Origin: Deltaproteobacteria bacterium
GTDB lineage: Bacteria; Myxococcota_A; UBA9160; UBA6930
DNA length: 64,000 nucleotides
Direction of reading: 5' to 3'
Assembly (NCBI GenBank): GCA_016875395.1
Contig: VGRF01000019.1
Coordinates: 1 to 64,000, forward strand
Part shown: piece by piece, positions 28,491 to 36,616 of the stretch
Position numbering within the stretch: the first letter of the stretch is position 1
Layout of the letters: each line of letters starts with the position of its first letter
Position numbers and translations under genes: made by a program
The notes under the pieces: model-generated
The model's database searches: none
The model's input: only the letters and a program-made list of their open reading frames with translations
Told to the model about the DNA's origin: nothing

Positions 28491-29124
28491 GCGGCGCCTC
28501 CCCCGCTTCGAGCGTGAGCAGCGCCTGCACGAAGCGCTCGGTCGCCCGCGCGCTCGTGCCCGTGATCGCCGCGATGCGCGTGTTCAAGTAGTTGTAGAGA
28601 AGCAGCGCGATGATCGCGATCAACAGGCCGACCGCCGTAGCGATCAGCGCCTCCGAGATGCCTTCCGACACCACCGCGAAGCCGGCGTCGCCGCTCTCCG
28701 CGATCGCACCGAAGGCGCCGATGATGCCGATCACCGTGCCGAGCAGGCCGATGTACGGCGCGAGCGAGCCGATCGTGCCGACGAACCAGATGCCGCGCTT
28801 GAGGTCGGTCAGGAACTCCTGGCGCGCCGTCGCGAGCACGGTTTGGATGTCCTCGACGGCGAAGTTGCCCCAGCGCAGGCCCTCGGCGAATACCGTTGAC
28901 ATCGGCGTCGTCGAGGCTTCACACAGCGCGCGGGCGGCGGGCAGGTCTCGTTTCAGGAGGTGATCGACGACTTTGCGCGTGACGTCGCGCGTCGCCTGCT
29001 CCATCCCGCGAAACTTCCAGAGCCGCTCGAAGCTGATCGAGAACACGATCACTGACAGGATTCCGAGCGGGTACGTCACGTACCAGCCCAGCTGGAGCAG
29101 ATGCAAGAGCTCGGATGCGCTCAT
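28465..29124 (-). CDS. ExbB/TolQ/MotA-type proton channel
   Basis: 219 residues. Three hydrophobic segments: about 13-32 (YVTYPLGILSVIVFSISFE), 107-130 (APYIGLLGTVIGIIGAFGAI) and 150-175. The middle block LLGTVIGIIGAF is the signature of the MotA/TolQ/ExbB channel family. The ATG at 29124 has AGGAGTT upstream. Its 3' end overlaps exbD by 26 bp, so they are coupled. The partner TonB-like gene is divergent, 186 bp away. Confidence 0.93.
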   Translation of the reverse strand: MSASELLHLLQLGWYVTYPLGILSVIVFSISFERLWKFRGMEQATRDVTRKVVDHLLKRDLPAARALCEASTTPMSTVFAEGLRWGNFAVEDIQTVLATARQEFLTDLKRGIWFVGTIGSLAPYIGLLGTVIGIIGAFGAIAESGDAGFAVVSEGISEALIATAVGLLIAIIALLLYNYLNTRIAAITGTSARATERFVQALLTLEAGEAPHGGSASGR

Positions 29125-29191
29125 GCGGGACGTAACTCCTTGCTTCCAAGAACGTTGAAGGCGCGCAGTGGGTAACCGATGAGGCGTTTCG

Positions 29192-29220
29192 TTGACACCC
29201 CTGGAGGGCTCTCTTAGGTT
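29192..29220 (+). promoter_or_regulatory. Sigma-70-type promoter for the TonB-like gene
   Basis: TTGACA (29192-29197) is separated by 17 bases from TAGGTT (29215-29220). The -35 is perfect and the -10 partial. It points toward the TonB-like ATG at 29311. No equivalent was seen toward exbB, which may use a weaker site on the other strand. Confidence 0.5.
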
Positions 29221-29310
29221 GGCCCGACCGCGACGAAAACCCCTGCAAACGCGAATAGTTGCGACGTAACCCGAAGCCCGAGACGGGCCATTCCGAGGCG
29301 CGCGGACGAA

Positions 29311-30447
29311 ATGAGCGAACTGGCGATGCAGAGCGGCTTCGTGGTGCGCAGGCGCCACGCGGGGAAGCACGCCAAGCGCCACGTCCGTAACAACTCCGCG
29401 CTGGCCGCCGTCGCCGCGCCGGCGGGCGCATTCCCCGGCACCGCGATGCCCGAGCCCGCGGGCGCGCGCGAGCGCCTCGTCTCCAGCGGGCTCTCGATCC
29501 TGATGCACGGCCTCGGCGTCGCCCTGATTGCGCTGACCGCCTATCTCGCGCCCGACGAGATCAAGGAATCGATCATCGAGATCACGCGCATCGAGGATCT
29601 CCCGAGCAACGACTCCTCCGTCTCCCCGAAGCCGCGCGCGATCGCGGAGAGCACGGGCCAGTTCGCGCCCGCGCCGATGGCGCTGCAGGCGCACGTGATC
29701 AACCCCACCCTGATTCAGGCGCGCGCTGCGAACATCGCGGCGGCGCAGGCGATCCAGGTCGAGGCGATCACGGCCGTGGCGGCGCCGAAGCAGATCGTCC
29801 ACACCACCGCGCCCACGGTGGAAGCCGCGCGCACCTATCAGTCGATCGCGACCGTCACCGCTGCGCAGGTCGACACCAGCGCCGCGACCGCGCAGATCTC
29901 CGGCAACGTCTCGATCAACGCGCCGCAGGGCGTGGTCGTGGGTCCGCGGCAAGTCACCACTACGGGCGCCACGGTCGGCATCGGGGGGCCCACCGCGCTC
30001 GGCACGGGCTCCTCGGTGCGGGAAGGCATCGCCTCTGGGCGCGACGTCGTGGGCCACAAGACGGGCGAGCGAGCTTCGATGAGCACCGTCTACGGCAGCG
30101 GCGGCGGACGCGGCTTCGGCGGCGACGGCACGGGCTCGGGCGGCGGCGCCCAGCAGAAGTGCTCTCAGCGCCCGGAAGTCCAGAGCTACCTCGCGCGCGT
30201 GAAACAGCGCGTGCTCGCGCGCTGGAAGGGCGCCGGCGTCGGCGAAGTCGAGCTGGAGTTCGCGATCGATGCCGCCGGCACGGCGACGGGGATCAAGTTC
30301 GTGAACGCTCCGGACCCCACGCTGGGCGAAGGCATTGCCGAGGCGATGCGCGTTGCGTCGCCATTCGAGCCGATGACGAGCGCAGTGAGCGGCTGCCTCG
30401 CCGGCGACACGCTCTACGCAACGTTCACGCTGGCCCGCGAACGCTGA
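29311..30447 (+). CDS. TonB-like energy transducer (AgmX/PglI-type C-terminus)
   Basis: 378 residues. A cytoplasmic basic tail is followed by one membrane helix (about 58-79, SGLSILMHGLGVALIALTAY). A long Ala/Val/Thr-rich stretch (about 95-255) with low-complexity repeats comes next. A C-terminal domain from about residue 281 begins with Cys and has VKQRVLARWKGAGVGEVELEFAI and a second Cys near the end, the pattern of the AgmX/PglI/TonB-C family. It should span the periplasm and pass energy from ExbB/ExbD to an outer-membrane or surface partner. The 1088-residue loop protein follows after 7 bp, so the two are co-transcribed. Confidence 0.83.
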   Translation: MSELAMQSGFVVRRRHAGKHAKRHVRNNSALAAVAAPAGAFPGTAMPEPAGARERLVSSGLSILMHGLGVALIALTAYLAPDEIKESIIEITRIEDLPSNDSSVSPKPRAIAESTGQFAPAPMALQAHVINPTLIQARAANIAAAQAIQVEAITAVAAPKQIVHTTAPTVEAARTYQSIATVTAAQVDTSAATAQISGNVSINAPQGVVVGPRQVTTTGATVGIGGPTALGTGSSVREGIASGRDVVGHKTGERASMSTVYGSGGGRGFGGDGTGSGGGAQQKCSQRPEVQSYLARVKQRVLARWKGAGVGEVELEFAIDAAGTATGIKFVNAPDPTLGEGIAEAMRVASPFEPMTSAVSGCLAGDTLYATFTLARER

Positions 30448-30454
30448 GCCGCTC

Positions 30455-33400
30455 GTGCGCTCGCCCTGGTTCGCACTTGCGTTCGCGCTGCACGCCGCTG
30501 CGGCGTACGCGCAGGCGCCGGCCGCTGCACCGTGCCAGGTCTTTCAGAACCAGTCGTTCGACCCCGAAACGGAGGAGATCCTCCGCAACGAGTCCGACAC
30601 GAATTGCGACGGCAAGTTCGACGAGGTGATCTCGTACGAGAAGAACGAGCCGAAGCGCGCCGAGAAAGACCAGAACCACGACGGGAAGTTCGACACGTTT
30701 ATCGACTACGCGCCCGGTGGAGTCGTGCTCCGCCAGGAGCGCGACGCGGACTACGACGGCAAGCTCGACCAGTGGGTCGAGTTCACCAATAACAAGCCCG
30801 CGCTGCAGAAGGACGACAGCAACGGCGACGGCAAGCCCGACTCGGTGAAGACGTTCGTGAACGGCGAGCCCACCCTGCTCGAGCAGGATCGCGACTTCGA
30901 CGGCAAGAACGACTCGCGCACGGAGTTCACGAGCGGCGTACCGAGCCTCGTGCTCGACGACGAGAACGAGGATGGCCGGCCCGAGATTCGCGCCGAGTAC
31001 GAGCCGAACGGCGACAAGAAACGCGAGGAGCAGGACACGAACGGCGACGGCCGTTTCGACGTGCTGATCGAGTACGCCGCTGGCAAGCAAACGCGCATCA
31101 GCGAGGACAACGGCGGGAAGCCCGGCTTCGACGTGATCACCGAGTACGGCGCGGACGGGAAGATCACGTCGCGGCGCGCGGACTCGGACGACGACGGCTC
31201 GTTCGACGTGGTCTCGACTTATCAGGCGGGGGTCGAGCGCAAGCAGACGCGCGACACCGACCAGGACGGCGTGTTCGACTCGCTCAGCGAGTTCGACGGC
31301 GAGGGGCGGCCCACGCGCGAGGACTTCGATCCCGACGACGACGGCCGCGTCGACCTGCGCCGCGAGTCGAAGGACGGCGCGAAGTACGCGGAGCTCGCCG
31401 ACACGAATGCGGACGGCAAGTTCGATCTGACGACGCGCTTCGCGGCGGGCAAGAAGCTCGCCACGGAAGCGGATACGAACCACGACGGAAAACCCGACGT
31501 GTTCGTGGACTTCGCGGAAGACGCCCGCAAGCAGCAGCGCGAGGACCAGAATCACGACGGCAAGATCGACGCGATCTTCGACTACGAGATCGACGGCGAG
31601 TCGCTCACGCTCGACCGCCGCGACAGCGATCACGACGGCAGCTTCGACACCGTCGCGAAGTATCAGGCGGGCACGCTGCTCACGAAGACCGTCGACCAAG
31701 ACGACGACGGCAAGCCCGAGCGAAGCGAGCACTACATCGCCGGGCAGCTCGTGCGGCTCGAGCTCGACGAGAACGACGACGGGCGCACCGAGGCGTGGAG
31801 TCACTACGGGCTCGAGGGCAAGCTCGCGAAGCAGGAGCAAGACACGAACGGAGACGGTCGACCGGATACCTGGGTCGAGCTGTTCCCGAACGGCGCGATC
31901 GCGCGCGTGCTCCAGGATCGCGACTTCGACGGCAAGCCCGAGACGTGGCGCACGCAGGACGAGTCCGGCGCGACGACGCAGCTCGAAGAGGACAAGAACG
32001 CGGACGGCAAGCCCGATCGCGTGGTGAAGTTCGCGAACGGCGTGGCGGACTCGTTCGAGGAGGACACGACGTTCGACGGCAAGCCCGATGTCGCGGGGAG
32101 GCTCGCTGCCGATGGCAAGGTGCTCGAAGAGCGGCGCGTGACGGATGCCGGCGCGGTCAAAGTCTCGTTCGAGGGCGGACAGAAGGCCCGCGAGGAGCAG
32201 GACAAGAACGCGGACGGCAAGCCCGACGTGATCTCCACGTTCAAGAACGGCGCGCTCGCGCTGCAGGAGCAAGATGAAGACGCCGACGGCGTGATCGACA
32301 CGCGCCTCGCGTTCGAAGGCGGGAAGCGCGTGCGCCAAGAGCGCGACACGAATGGCGACGACCAGCTCGACGCGACGACGTACTACGACGCGAACGAACA
32401 GCCGCTGCGCGAAGAGCTCGACACGAACGCGGACGGCAAGGTCGACGTGCGGCGCTTCTACGAGGCCGGCGCGATCGCGCGCGAAGAGCAAGACGCGGAC
32501 AAGAACGGCAGCTTCGAGCTCACCACGTTCCTCGCGAGCGGCGCGCCGCAGCGCTCCGAGGCCGACGCGAACGGCGACGGCAAGCCCGACATCTTCGTCA
32601 CGTATGCGGGCGGCAAGCGCGCGGAGCAGCGCGAGGACACGAGCGGCGACGGCACGATCGATGCGGTGACGACGTTCGGCGCCGACGACAAGCCCGCGCA
32701 GATCGCCGAAGACACGGACGCGGACGGCCGGCTCGAGACCACGAGCTACTTCGTCGCCGGCGAGCTCGCGCGCACCGAGAAGGACCGCAACGGCGACGGG
32801 AAGCCCGACGTGCGCGTCGCTTATCAGGGCGGGAAGCCGAGCCTCACCGAGCAGGACGACGACTACAACGGCAGCTTCGAGAAGCGCGTCGCGTCGTCGA
32901 TAAAGGGCGAGCAAGAGCAGAGCGAGGACCGCAACGGCGACGGACAGCCCGATCTGCGCGTCGTGTTCGACGCCAAGGGCACGATTCTCAGGCAGGAAGA
33001 GGACCGCAACTTCGACGGGAAGCCCGACGTCGTCTCCGAGTTCTCGGGCGGCGTGCTGCGCCTCGTGCGCGAGGACTCGAAGGGCCGCGGCTGCTTCGAC
33101 GTGGAGCAGCGTCTCGCGAGCGACGGCAAGACGGTGGAGGAGCAGGCGATCGACGAGAACGGCGACTGCAAGCTCGACCTGTGGTCGCACTTCGAGAACG
33201 GCGCGCCGGTGTGGCAGGCGCAGGATCAGCGCGGCGGCGGGTTCGCGACCGTGCTCACACGCTTCGACGCGAGCGGCGCGCCCACCGTGCAAGAGCTCGT
33301 GAGCGAGGGCAAGCGCGCGCCCGACACGAAGATCTTCCTCGTGAACGGCGCGGTCGACGCGCAGTGCCTCGACAGCGACGGCAACCGCACGCTCGACGTG

Positions 33401-33721
33401 CGCTACCGCATCGCCGGCGGCGCGGTCGCCGAGGGCCTCGTCGACACGAACCGCGACGGCAAAGCGAACGCGCGCCAGATCTGGAGCGGCGGCGCCATCG
33501 CCCACGTCGAGGTCGACACGAACGGCGACGGGCGCGCCGACGTCGTGCAGTACTTCTCAGGGCAGAACGTGATTCGCCAGTGCGAGGACGCGCAGTTCGA
33601 CGGCTCGGTCGACCAGTGCTTCGAGGGCCAGAAGGTCGTGCCGGTCTCCGGCGTGAAGGACCTGAGCCGCGCACTCGGCTCGCTCAACTGCGGCGGCTTC
33701 GACGCGTTCTGGCGCCGCTAG
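30455..33721 (+). CDS. Giant exported protein with about 42 D-x-D/N-x-D-G calcium-loop-like repeats
   Basis: 1088 residues from a GTG at 30455. A signal peptide (ALAFALHAAAAYAQA) is followed by tandem units with a period of about 24-25 residues. Each has a loop such as DTNCDGKFD, DQNHDGKFD or DRDFDGKPE and a beta-like Tyr/Phe-x-x-G stretch after it. The loops match the D-x-D/N-x-D-G-x-x-D core of EF-hand, dockerin and thrombospondin type 3 calcium sites. The YxxG spacing also recalls MORN/YwqK-type repeats. Several loops near residues 895-1050 are degenerate and carry Cys. It is co-transcribed with the TonB-like gene. Its role is unknown; calcium binding at the cell surface is an inference. 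Confidence 0.8.
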   Translation: MRSPWFALAFALHAAAAYAQAPAAAPCQVFQNQSFDPETEEILRNESDTNCDGKFDEVISYEKNEPKRAEKDQNHDGKFDTFIDYAPGGVVLRQERDADYDGKLDQWVEFTNNKPALQKDDSNGDGKPDSVKTFVNGEPTLLEQDRDFDGKNDSRTEFTSGVPSLVLDDENEDGRPEIRAEYEPNGDKKREEQDTNGDGRFDVLIEYAAGKQTRISEDNGGKPGFDVITEYGADGKITSRRADSDDDGSFDVVSTYQAGVERKQTRDTDQDGVFDSLSEFDGEGRPTREDFDPDDDGRVDLRRESKDGAKYAELADTNADGKFDLTTRFAAGKKLATEADTNHDGKPDVFVDFAEDARKQQREDQNHDGKIDAIFDYEIDGESLTLDRRDSDHDGSFDTVAKYQAGTLLTKTVDQDDDGKPERSEHYIAGQLVRLELDENDDGRTEAWSHYGLEGKLAKQEQDTNGDGRPDTWVELFPNGAIARVLQDRDFDGKPETWRTQDESGATTQLEEDKNADGKPDRVVKFANGVADSFEEDTTFDGKPDVAGRLAADGKVLEERRVTDAGAVKVSFEGGQKAREEQDKNADGKPDVISTFKNGALALQEQDEDADGVIDTRLAFEGGKRVRQERDTNGDDQLDATTYYDANEQPLREELDTNADGKVDVRRFYEAGAIAREEQDADKNGSFELTTFLASGAPQRSEADANGDGKPDIFVTYAGGKRAEQREDTSGDGTIDAVTTFGADDKPAQIAEDTDADGRLETTSYFVAGELARTEKDRNGDGKPDVRVAYQGGKPSLTEQDDDYNGSFEKRVASSIKGEQEQSEDRNGDGQPDLRVVFDAKGTILRQEEDRNFDGKPDVVSEFSGGVLRLVREDSKGRGCFDVEQRLASDGKTVEEQAIDENGDCKLDLWSHFENGAPVWQAQDQRGGGFATVLTRFDASGAPTVQELVSEGKRAPDTKIFLVNGAVDAQCLDSDGNRTLDVRYRIAGGAVAEGLVDTNRDGKANARQIWSGGAIAHVEVDTNGDGRADVVQYFSGQNVIRQCEDAQFDGSVDQCFEGQKVVPVSGVKDLSRALGSLNCGGFDAFWRR
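30596..33613 (+). repeat. Tandem 72-75 bp coding repeat (about 42 units)
   Basis: Residues 48-1053 of the giant protein are made of units of 24-25 residues. At DNA level the words GACGGCAAG and CCCGAC recur at the same phase in most units. The best-kept units are 12-21 (31.4-32.1 kb); the last seven are degenerate. Confidence 0.75.
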
Positions 33722-33735
33722 CGAGCCCGCGGCAG

Positions 33736-33754
33736 GCACGCGCATCCCGCGTGC
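33736..33754 (+). terminator. Hairpin after the loop-protein gene
   Basis: GCACGCG (33736-33742) pairs with CGCGTGC (33748-33754) around a 5-base loop, 15 bases past the stop codon. There is no T-run, so the terminator role is tentative. Confidence 0.35.
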
Positions 33755-33855
33755 AGGCGCACCTCGGAATTTCGCGCGGATCCTGGTGATTTCGATCACG
33801 CGCTGGATTTGGGCGAGGCGTACGATCGACCAGCCTCCCCACCAGGGTTCCGTTG

Positions 33856-34230
33856 ATGCGCGCTGCGCTCCTGACCACAGCCGTCGTGCTTCTCGTGTTC
33901 GTCGCCTGGGCGAATCTGCGCGGATCTCTCGGGTCTGAGCGACGACCCGACCTCGCGACGTCGCAGTCCTCGGGCGAGCTGCCCGATGTCGCTGCGCCCC
34001 CGACGCGCGCCGCGGAGATTGCGTCACCGAGCCCCGAGGCCGTCTACGAACCGGCCACGGGCGCGCCGCCCGCCCGTCAGCACGTCGTCGCTGCGGGCGA
34101 GACGCTCGCCACGATCTCGCTCCGTCATTACGGCGACGAGACGCACGCGAACGCCATCTACGAAGCCAACCGCGACCAGATTCGCGATCCCGCGCAGCTG
34201 CACGAGGGGCAGACGCTGAGCCTGCCGTGA
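33856..34230 (+). CDS. Small LysM-domain membrane protein
   Basis: About 124 residues. An N-terminal hydrophobic helix (ALLTTAVVLLVFVAW) is followed by a Pro/Ala linker. A LysM domain (QHVVAAGETLATISLRHYGDETHANAIYEANRDQIRDPAQLHEGQTLSL, positions about 75-124) follows. LysM binds peptidoglycan. The ATG at 33856 is preceded by GGTTCCGTTG and lacks a clear ribosome-binding site. It follows the giant loop protein after 134 bp on the same strand and precedes the sigma-54 activator. A cell-wall role is likely. Confidence 0.85.
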   Translation: MRAALLTTAVVLLVFVAWANLRGSLGSERRPDLATSQSSGELPDVAAPPTRAAEIASPSPEAVYEPATGAPPARQHVVAAGETLATISLRHYGDETHANAIYEANRDQIRDPAQLHEGQTLSLP

Positions 34231-34362
34231 ACGCGCGGCGTCCTCGCGCGTGAACCGCCGTCGCTGACGAACCGCGCCGAATTGCGTCAAAGCGCGACCG
34301 CGCGCGAGCGGCCGCGGCGCACGCGAGCGGCCGTTCTCGCGACCGCTCGCGGCTTGCTGGGC

Positions 34363-34377
34363 GGCACACGCCTTGCT
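34363..34377 (+). promoter_or_regulatory. Sigma-54-type -24/-12 promoter
   Basis: GGCACA-CGCC-TTGCT has the GG and GC dinucleotides at the exact spacing of the consensus TGGCAC-N5-TTGC. It lies 28 bases before the GTG of a sigma-54-dependent activator. The ribosome-binding site GAAGGAG lies just after the expected start of transcription near 34388. Confidence 0.5.
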
Positions 34378-34404
34378 CCTCGCATCCGGCGAAGGAGTCC
34401 CGCC

Positions 34405-35631
34405 GTGCGACCGCAGTCGATTTTGTGGATCGGAGATCCCGCGGGCTTGCAGGCCAACCCTGCAGCCCAGTGCCCCGAGCTCGACCTCGTCTGGGCGCGC
34501 GACGCCAGCGACGCGCTCGCGCTGCCCCTCACGAGCTTCGCGTGCGTCGTGATGGATGCGGACGTGGGCAGCGACGCGCTCGCGGAACGGCTGCGCAGCC
34601 TCGGCGCGGCCGACGTGCTGCTCACGCACGATCCCGCGCGCTACCCGCGCCTCGCGGACCTCGCGCGCCGCCCTGCGAAGCCAGCGCTGCGCGGCGTCGT
34701 CGCCGCCAGCGAGGCGATGCAGCGCGTGCTCGCGCTCGTCGGACGCGCACAAGCCACGCACGCCACGGTCCTGCTCACCGGCGAGACCGGCACCGGCAAG
34801 GAGGTGATGGCGCGCGCGATTCACGCCGGCAGCGCGCGTTCGCGCGCCCCGTTCGTGGCGCTCAACTGCGCAGCGTTTCCGGAAGGGCTGCTCGAGAGCG
34901 AGCTGTTCGGCCATGCGCGAGGCGCGTTCACGGGGGCCGACCGCGCCAAGGAAGGGCTGTTCGTCGCGGCGGACGGCGGGACGCTCTTCCTCGACGAAGT
35001 GGGCGAGACCTCCCTGCCCTTCCAAGTGAAGTTGTTACGGGCGCTGCAGGAGCGCGAGGTTCGGCCGGTGGGCGGAACGCGCACGCAGCGCGTCGACGTG
35101 CGCGTGATCGCGGCGACGAACCGCGAGCTGCGGCGCGACATCGATCGCGGCGCGTTTCGCGCAGACCTGTACTACCGCCTCGCCGTGTTCCCGCTGCGCC
35201 TGCCGCCGCTGCGCGAGCGCCGCGCCGACATCGCGCCGCTCGCCACGCACTTCCTCGCCTCGCACGGCGAGCGCGAAGGCAAACGCGGCTGCGCGCTCGC
35301 AACGGACGCGCTCGCGCTGCTCGCCGCGCACACCTGGCCCGGCAACGTGCGCGAGCTCGAGAACGAGATGCTGCGCGCGCTCGCGCTCTCGGAGCCAGGC
35401 GAGGAGATTCCCGCGGCGCGGCTGTCGCAGCGCCTCGGCGAGCACGTCGATCTCGCGGAGGCGCTGCCCGCCGGCGGCGAGCCGCTGCGCGTCACTCTCG
35501 CGCGCGTGGAGACGCTCGTACTCCAGCGCAGCCTCGCGCGGCACAGCGGCCGCCGCGCGGAGACCGCGCGCGCGCTCGGCATCACGCGCGAAGGGCTGCA
35601 CAAGAAGCTGCGGCGACTCGGCATCGCCTGA
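34405..35631 (+). CDS. Sigma-54-dependent transcriptional activator
   Basis: 408 residues. An N-terminal receiver-like segment (about 1-100; CVVMDADV near the place of the phospho-Asp) is followed by a complete AAA+ domain. It has Walker A GETGTGKE (126-133), the sigma-54 contact loop GAFTGA (173-178), Walker [12 protein letters not shown] and a sensor region RDLYYRL-like. A C-terminal Fis-type helix-turn-helix ([21 protein letters not shown]) ends the chain. GTG start with GAAGGAG. The promoter upstream looks sigma-54 type, suggesting self-activation. The target genes are unknown; the neighbouring envelope genes are candidates. Confidence 0.93.
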   Translation: MRPQSILWIGDPAGLQANPAAQCPELDLVWARDASDALALPLTSFACVVMDADVGSDALAERLRSLGAADVLLTHDPARYPRLADLARRPAKPALRGVVAASEAMQRVLALVGRAQATHATVLLTGETGTGKEVMARAIHAGSARSRAPFVALNCAAFPEGLLESELFGHARGAFTGADRAKEGLFVAADGGTLFLDEVGETSLPFQVKLLRALQEREVRPVGGTRTQRVDVRVIAATNRELRRDIDRGAFRADLYYRLAVFPLRLPPLRERRADIAPLATHFLASHGEREGKRGCALATDALALLAAHTWPGNVRELENEMLRALALSEPGEEIPAARLSQRLGEHVDLAEALPAGGEPLRVTLARVETLVLQRSLARHSGRRAETARALGITREGLHKKLRRLGIA

Positions 35632-35748
35632 CGGCAACACATCGCTTGCGCATCGCGTGCCCGCCGTCACCGCAGCGCGCTCGCTTTCTCGCGCGCTCGT
35701 GCGTGTCCTCACGATCGCCGCGGCGATGGCGCCCGAATCGATGCAGCG

Positions 35749-36510
35749 ATGGAAACGCGCACCCCCCTCCTCTCCGCCGCTCGCGCCGCAGGCATCGGCC
35801 TGCTGAGCGCGCTCCTCCTGCTCACGCCGGTGAACCTCGGCGCCGCGCCGCGCGATCACGTGATCGTGTGGATGCCGCCGGGCGGCACCGTCGGTGGCTA
35901 TCGCGTGCACGTCGGCCCGCAGCCATCGCTCTACGACCAGGTGCTCGACCTCGGCGTCGTGCCGATCGATCCCGACGGACTCGGCCGCGCCACGCTCACG
36001 CTCGACTCGTCGTTCGACTACTACGTGGCGCTGGTCGCGTACAACAGCGCCGGCGACTCGCCGAAGTCGAACGAGATCCGCGTCGCGAAGTCGATGTGCG
36101 ATCCCACGCAGTGCAGTGACAACGAGTCGTGCACCGCCGACGACTGCGGTCCGAACGGCTGCACCCACACTCCGGTTCCCGACGGCACTCACTGCAGCGC
36201 CGGCCCGAGCTCGGCAGGCATGTGCTCGGCTGGCCGCTGCCAGCCTGCGCAGTGCACGCAGGCCTCGCACTGCGACGACGGCAACGCGTGCAACGGCGCC
36301 GAGTCGTGCAGCGTGACGGGATCGTGCAGCGCCGGCACGCCACTCAGCTGCGGCGCGCCGAAGCAGTGCTCGATTCCGAGCTGCGATCCCGCGCGCGGCT
36401 GCATCGAGATCGCGCGCCCGGACGGCACGCTCTGCAACGACGGCCGCCGCAACACCACGGGCGACCGGTGCGTCGCCGGCGTGTGCCGCGGGAAGCGCAT
36501 CCGCCGCTGA
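35749..36510 (+). CDS. Secreted Cys-rich protein with fibronectin-III-like N-terminus
   Basis: 253 residues. A signal peptide (GLLSALLLLTPVNLGA) is followed by a beta-sandwich-like segment (VIVWMPPGGTVGGYRVHVG ... SFDYYVALVAYNSAGDS) resembling fibronectin type III. The C-terminal 140 residues have over 20 Cys in short spacings (CDPTQCSDNESC, HCDDGNACNGAESC), similar to disulfide-rich domains that many Myxococcota-type secreted proteins carry. It should be exported and heavily cross-linked. No enzymatic motif was found. Expressed after the sigma-54 activator on the same strand, 117 bp apart. Confidence 0.72.
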   Translation: METRTPLLSAARAAGIGLLSALLLLTPVNLGAAPRDHVIVWMPPGGTVGGYRVHVGPQPSLYDQVLDLGVVPIDPDGLGRATLTLDSSFDYYVALVAYNSAGDSPKSNEIRVAKSMCDPTQCSDNESCTADDCGPNGCTHTPVPDGTHCSAGPSSAGMCSAGRCQPAQCTQASHCDDGNACNGAESCSVTGSCSAGTPLSCGAPKQCSIPSCDPARGCIEIARPDGTLCNDGRRNTTGDRCVAGVCRGKRIRR

Positions 36511-36616
36511 CAGCCCACGCGCGCGCGCAGCCGCCAGCGAACCGCGCAGCGAGCCGCGGGCGAGCGAGGTCAAGGCGGTAGCGACGCTCGCTCGAATCCC
36601 TAAGGTGCCGCGCCTC

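Noticed and set aside
30425-33505. Minus-strand 1026-codon frame opposite the loop-repeat protein
   Set aside because: It mirrors the repeat of the real gene; no signal peptide, and the plus-strand gene has a ribosome-linked position after the TonB-like gene.
34231-34362. Small RNA or second promoter before the sigma-54 activator
   Set aside because: GC-rich direct words only; no stem-loop with T-run and no -10/-35 pair.
36129-36581. Plus-strand overlapping frame in the Cys-rich gene
   Set aside because: Arg-rich shadow; the Cys-rich frame has a signal peptide and repeated spacing.
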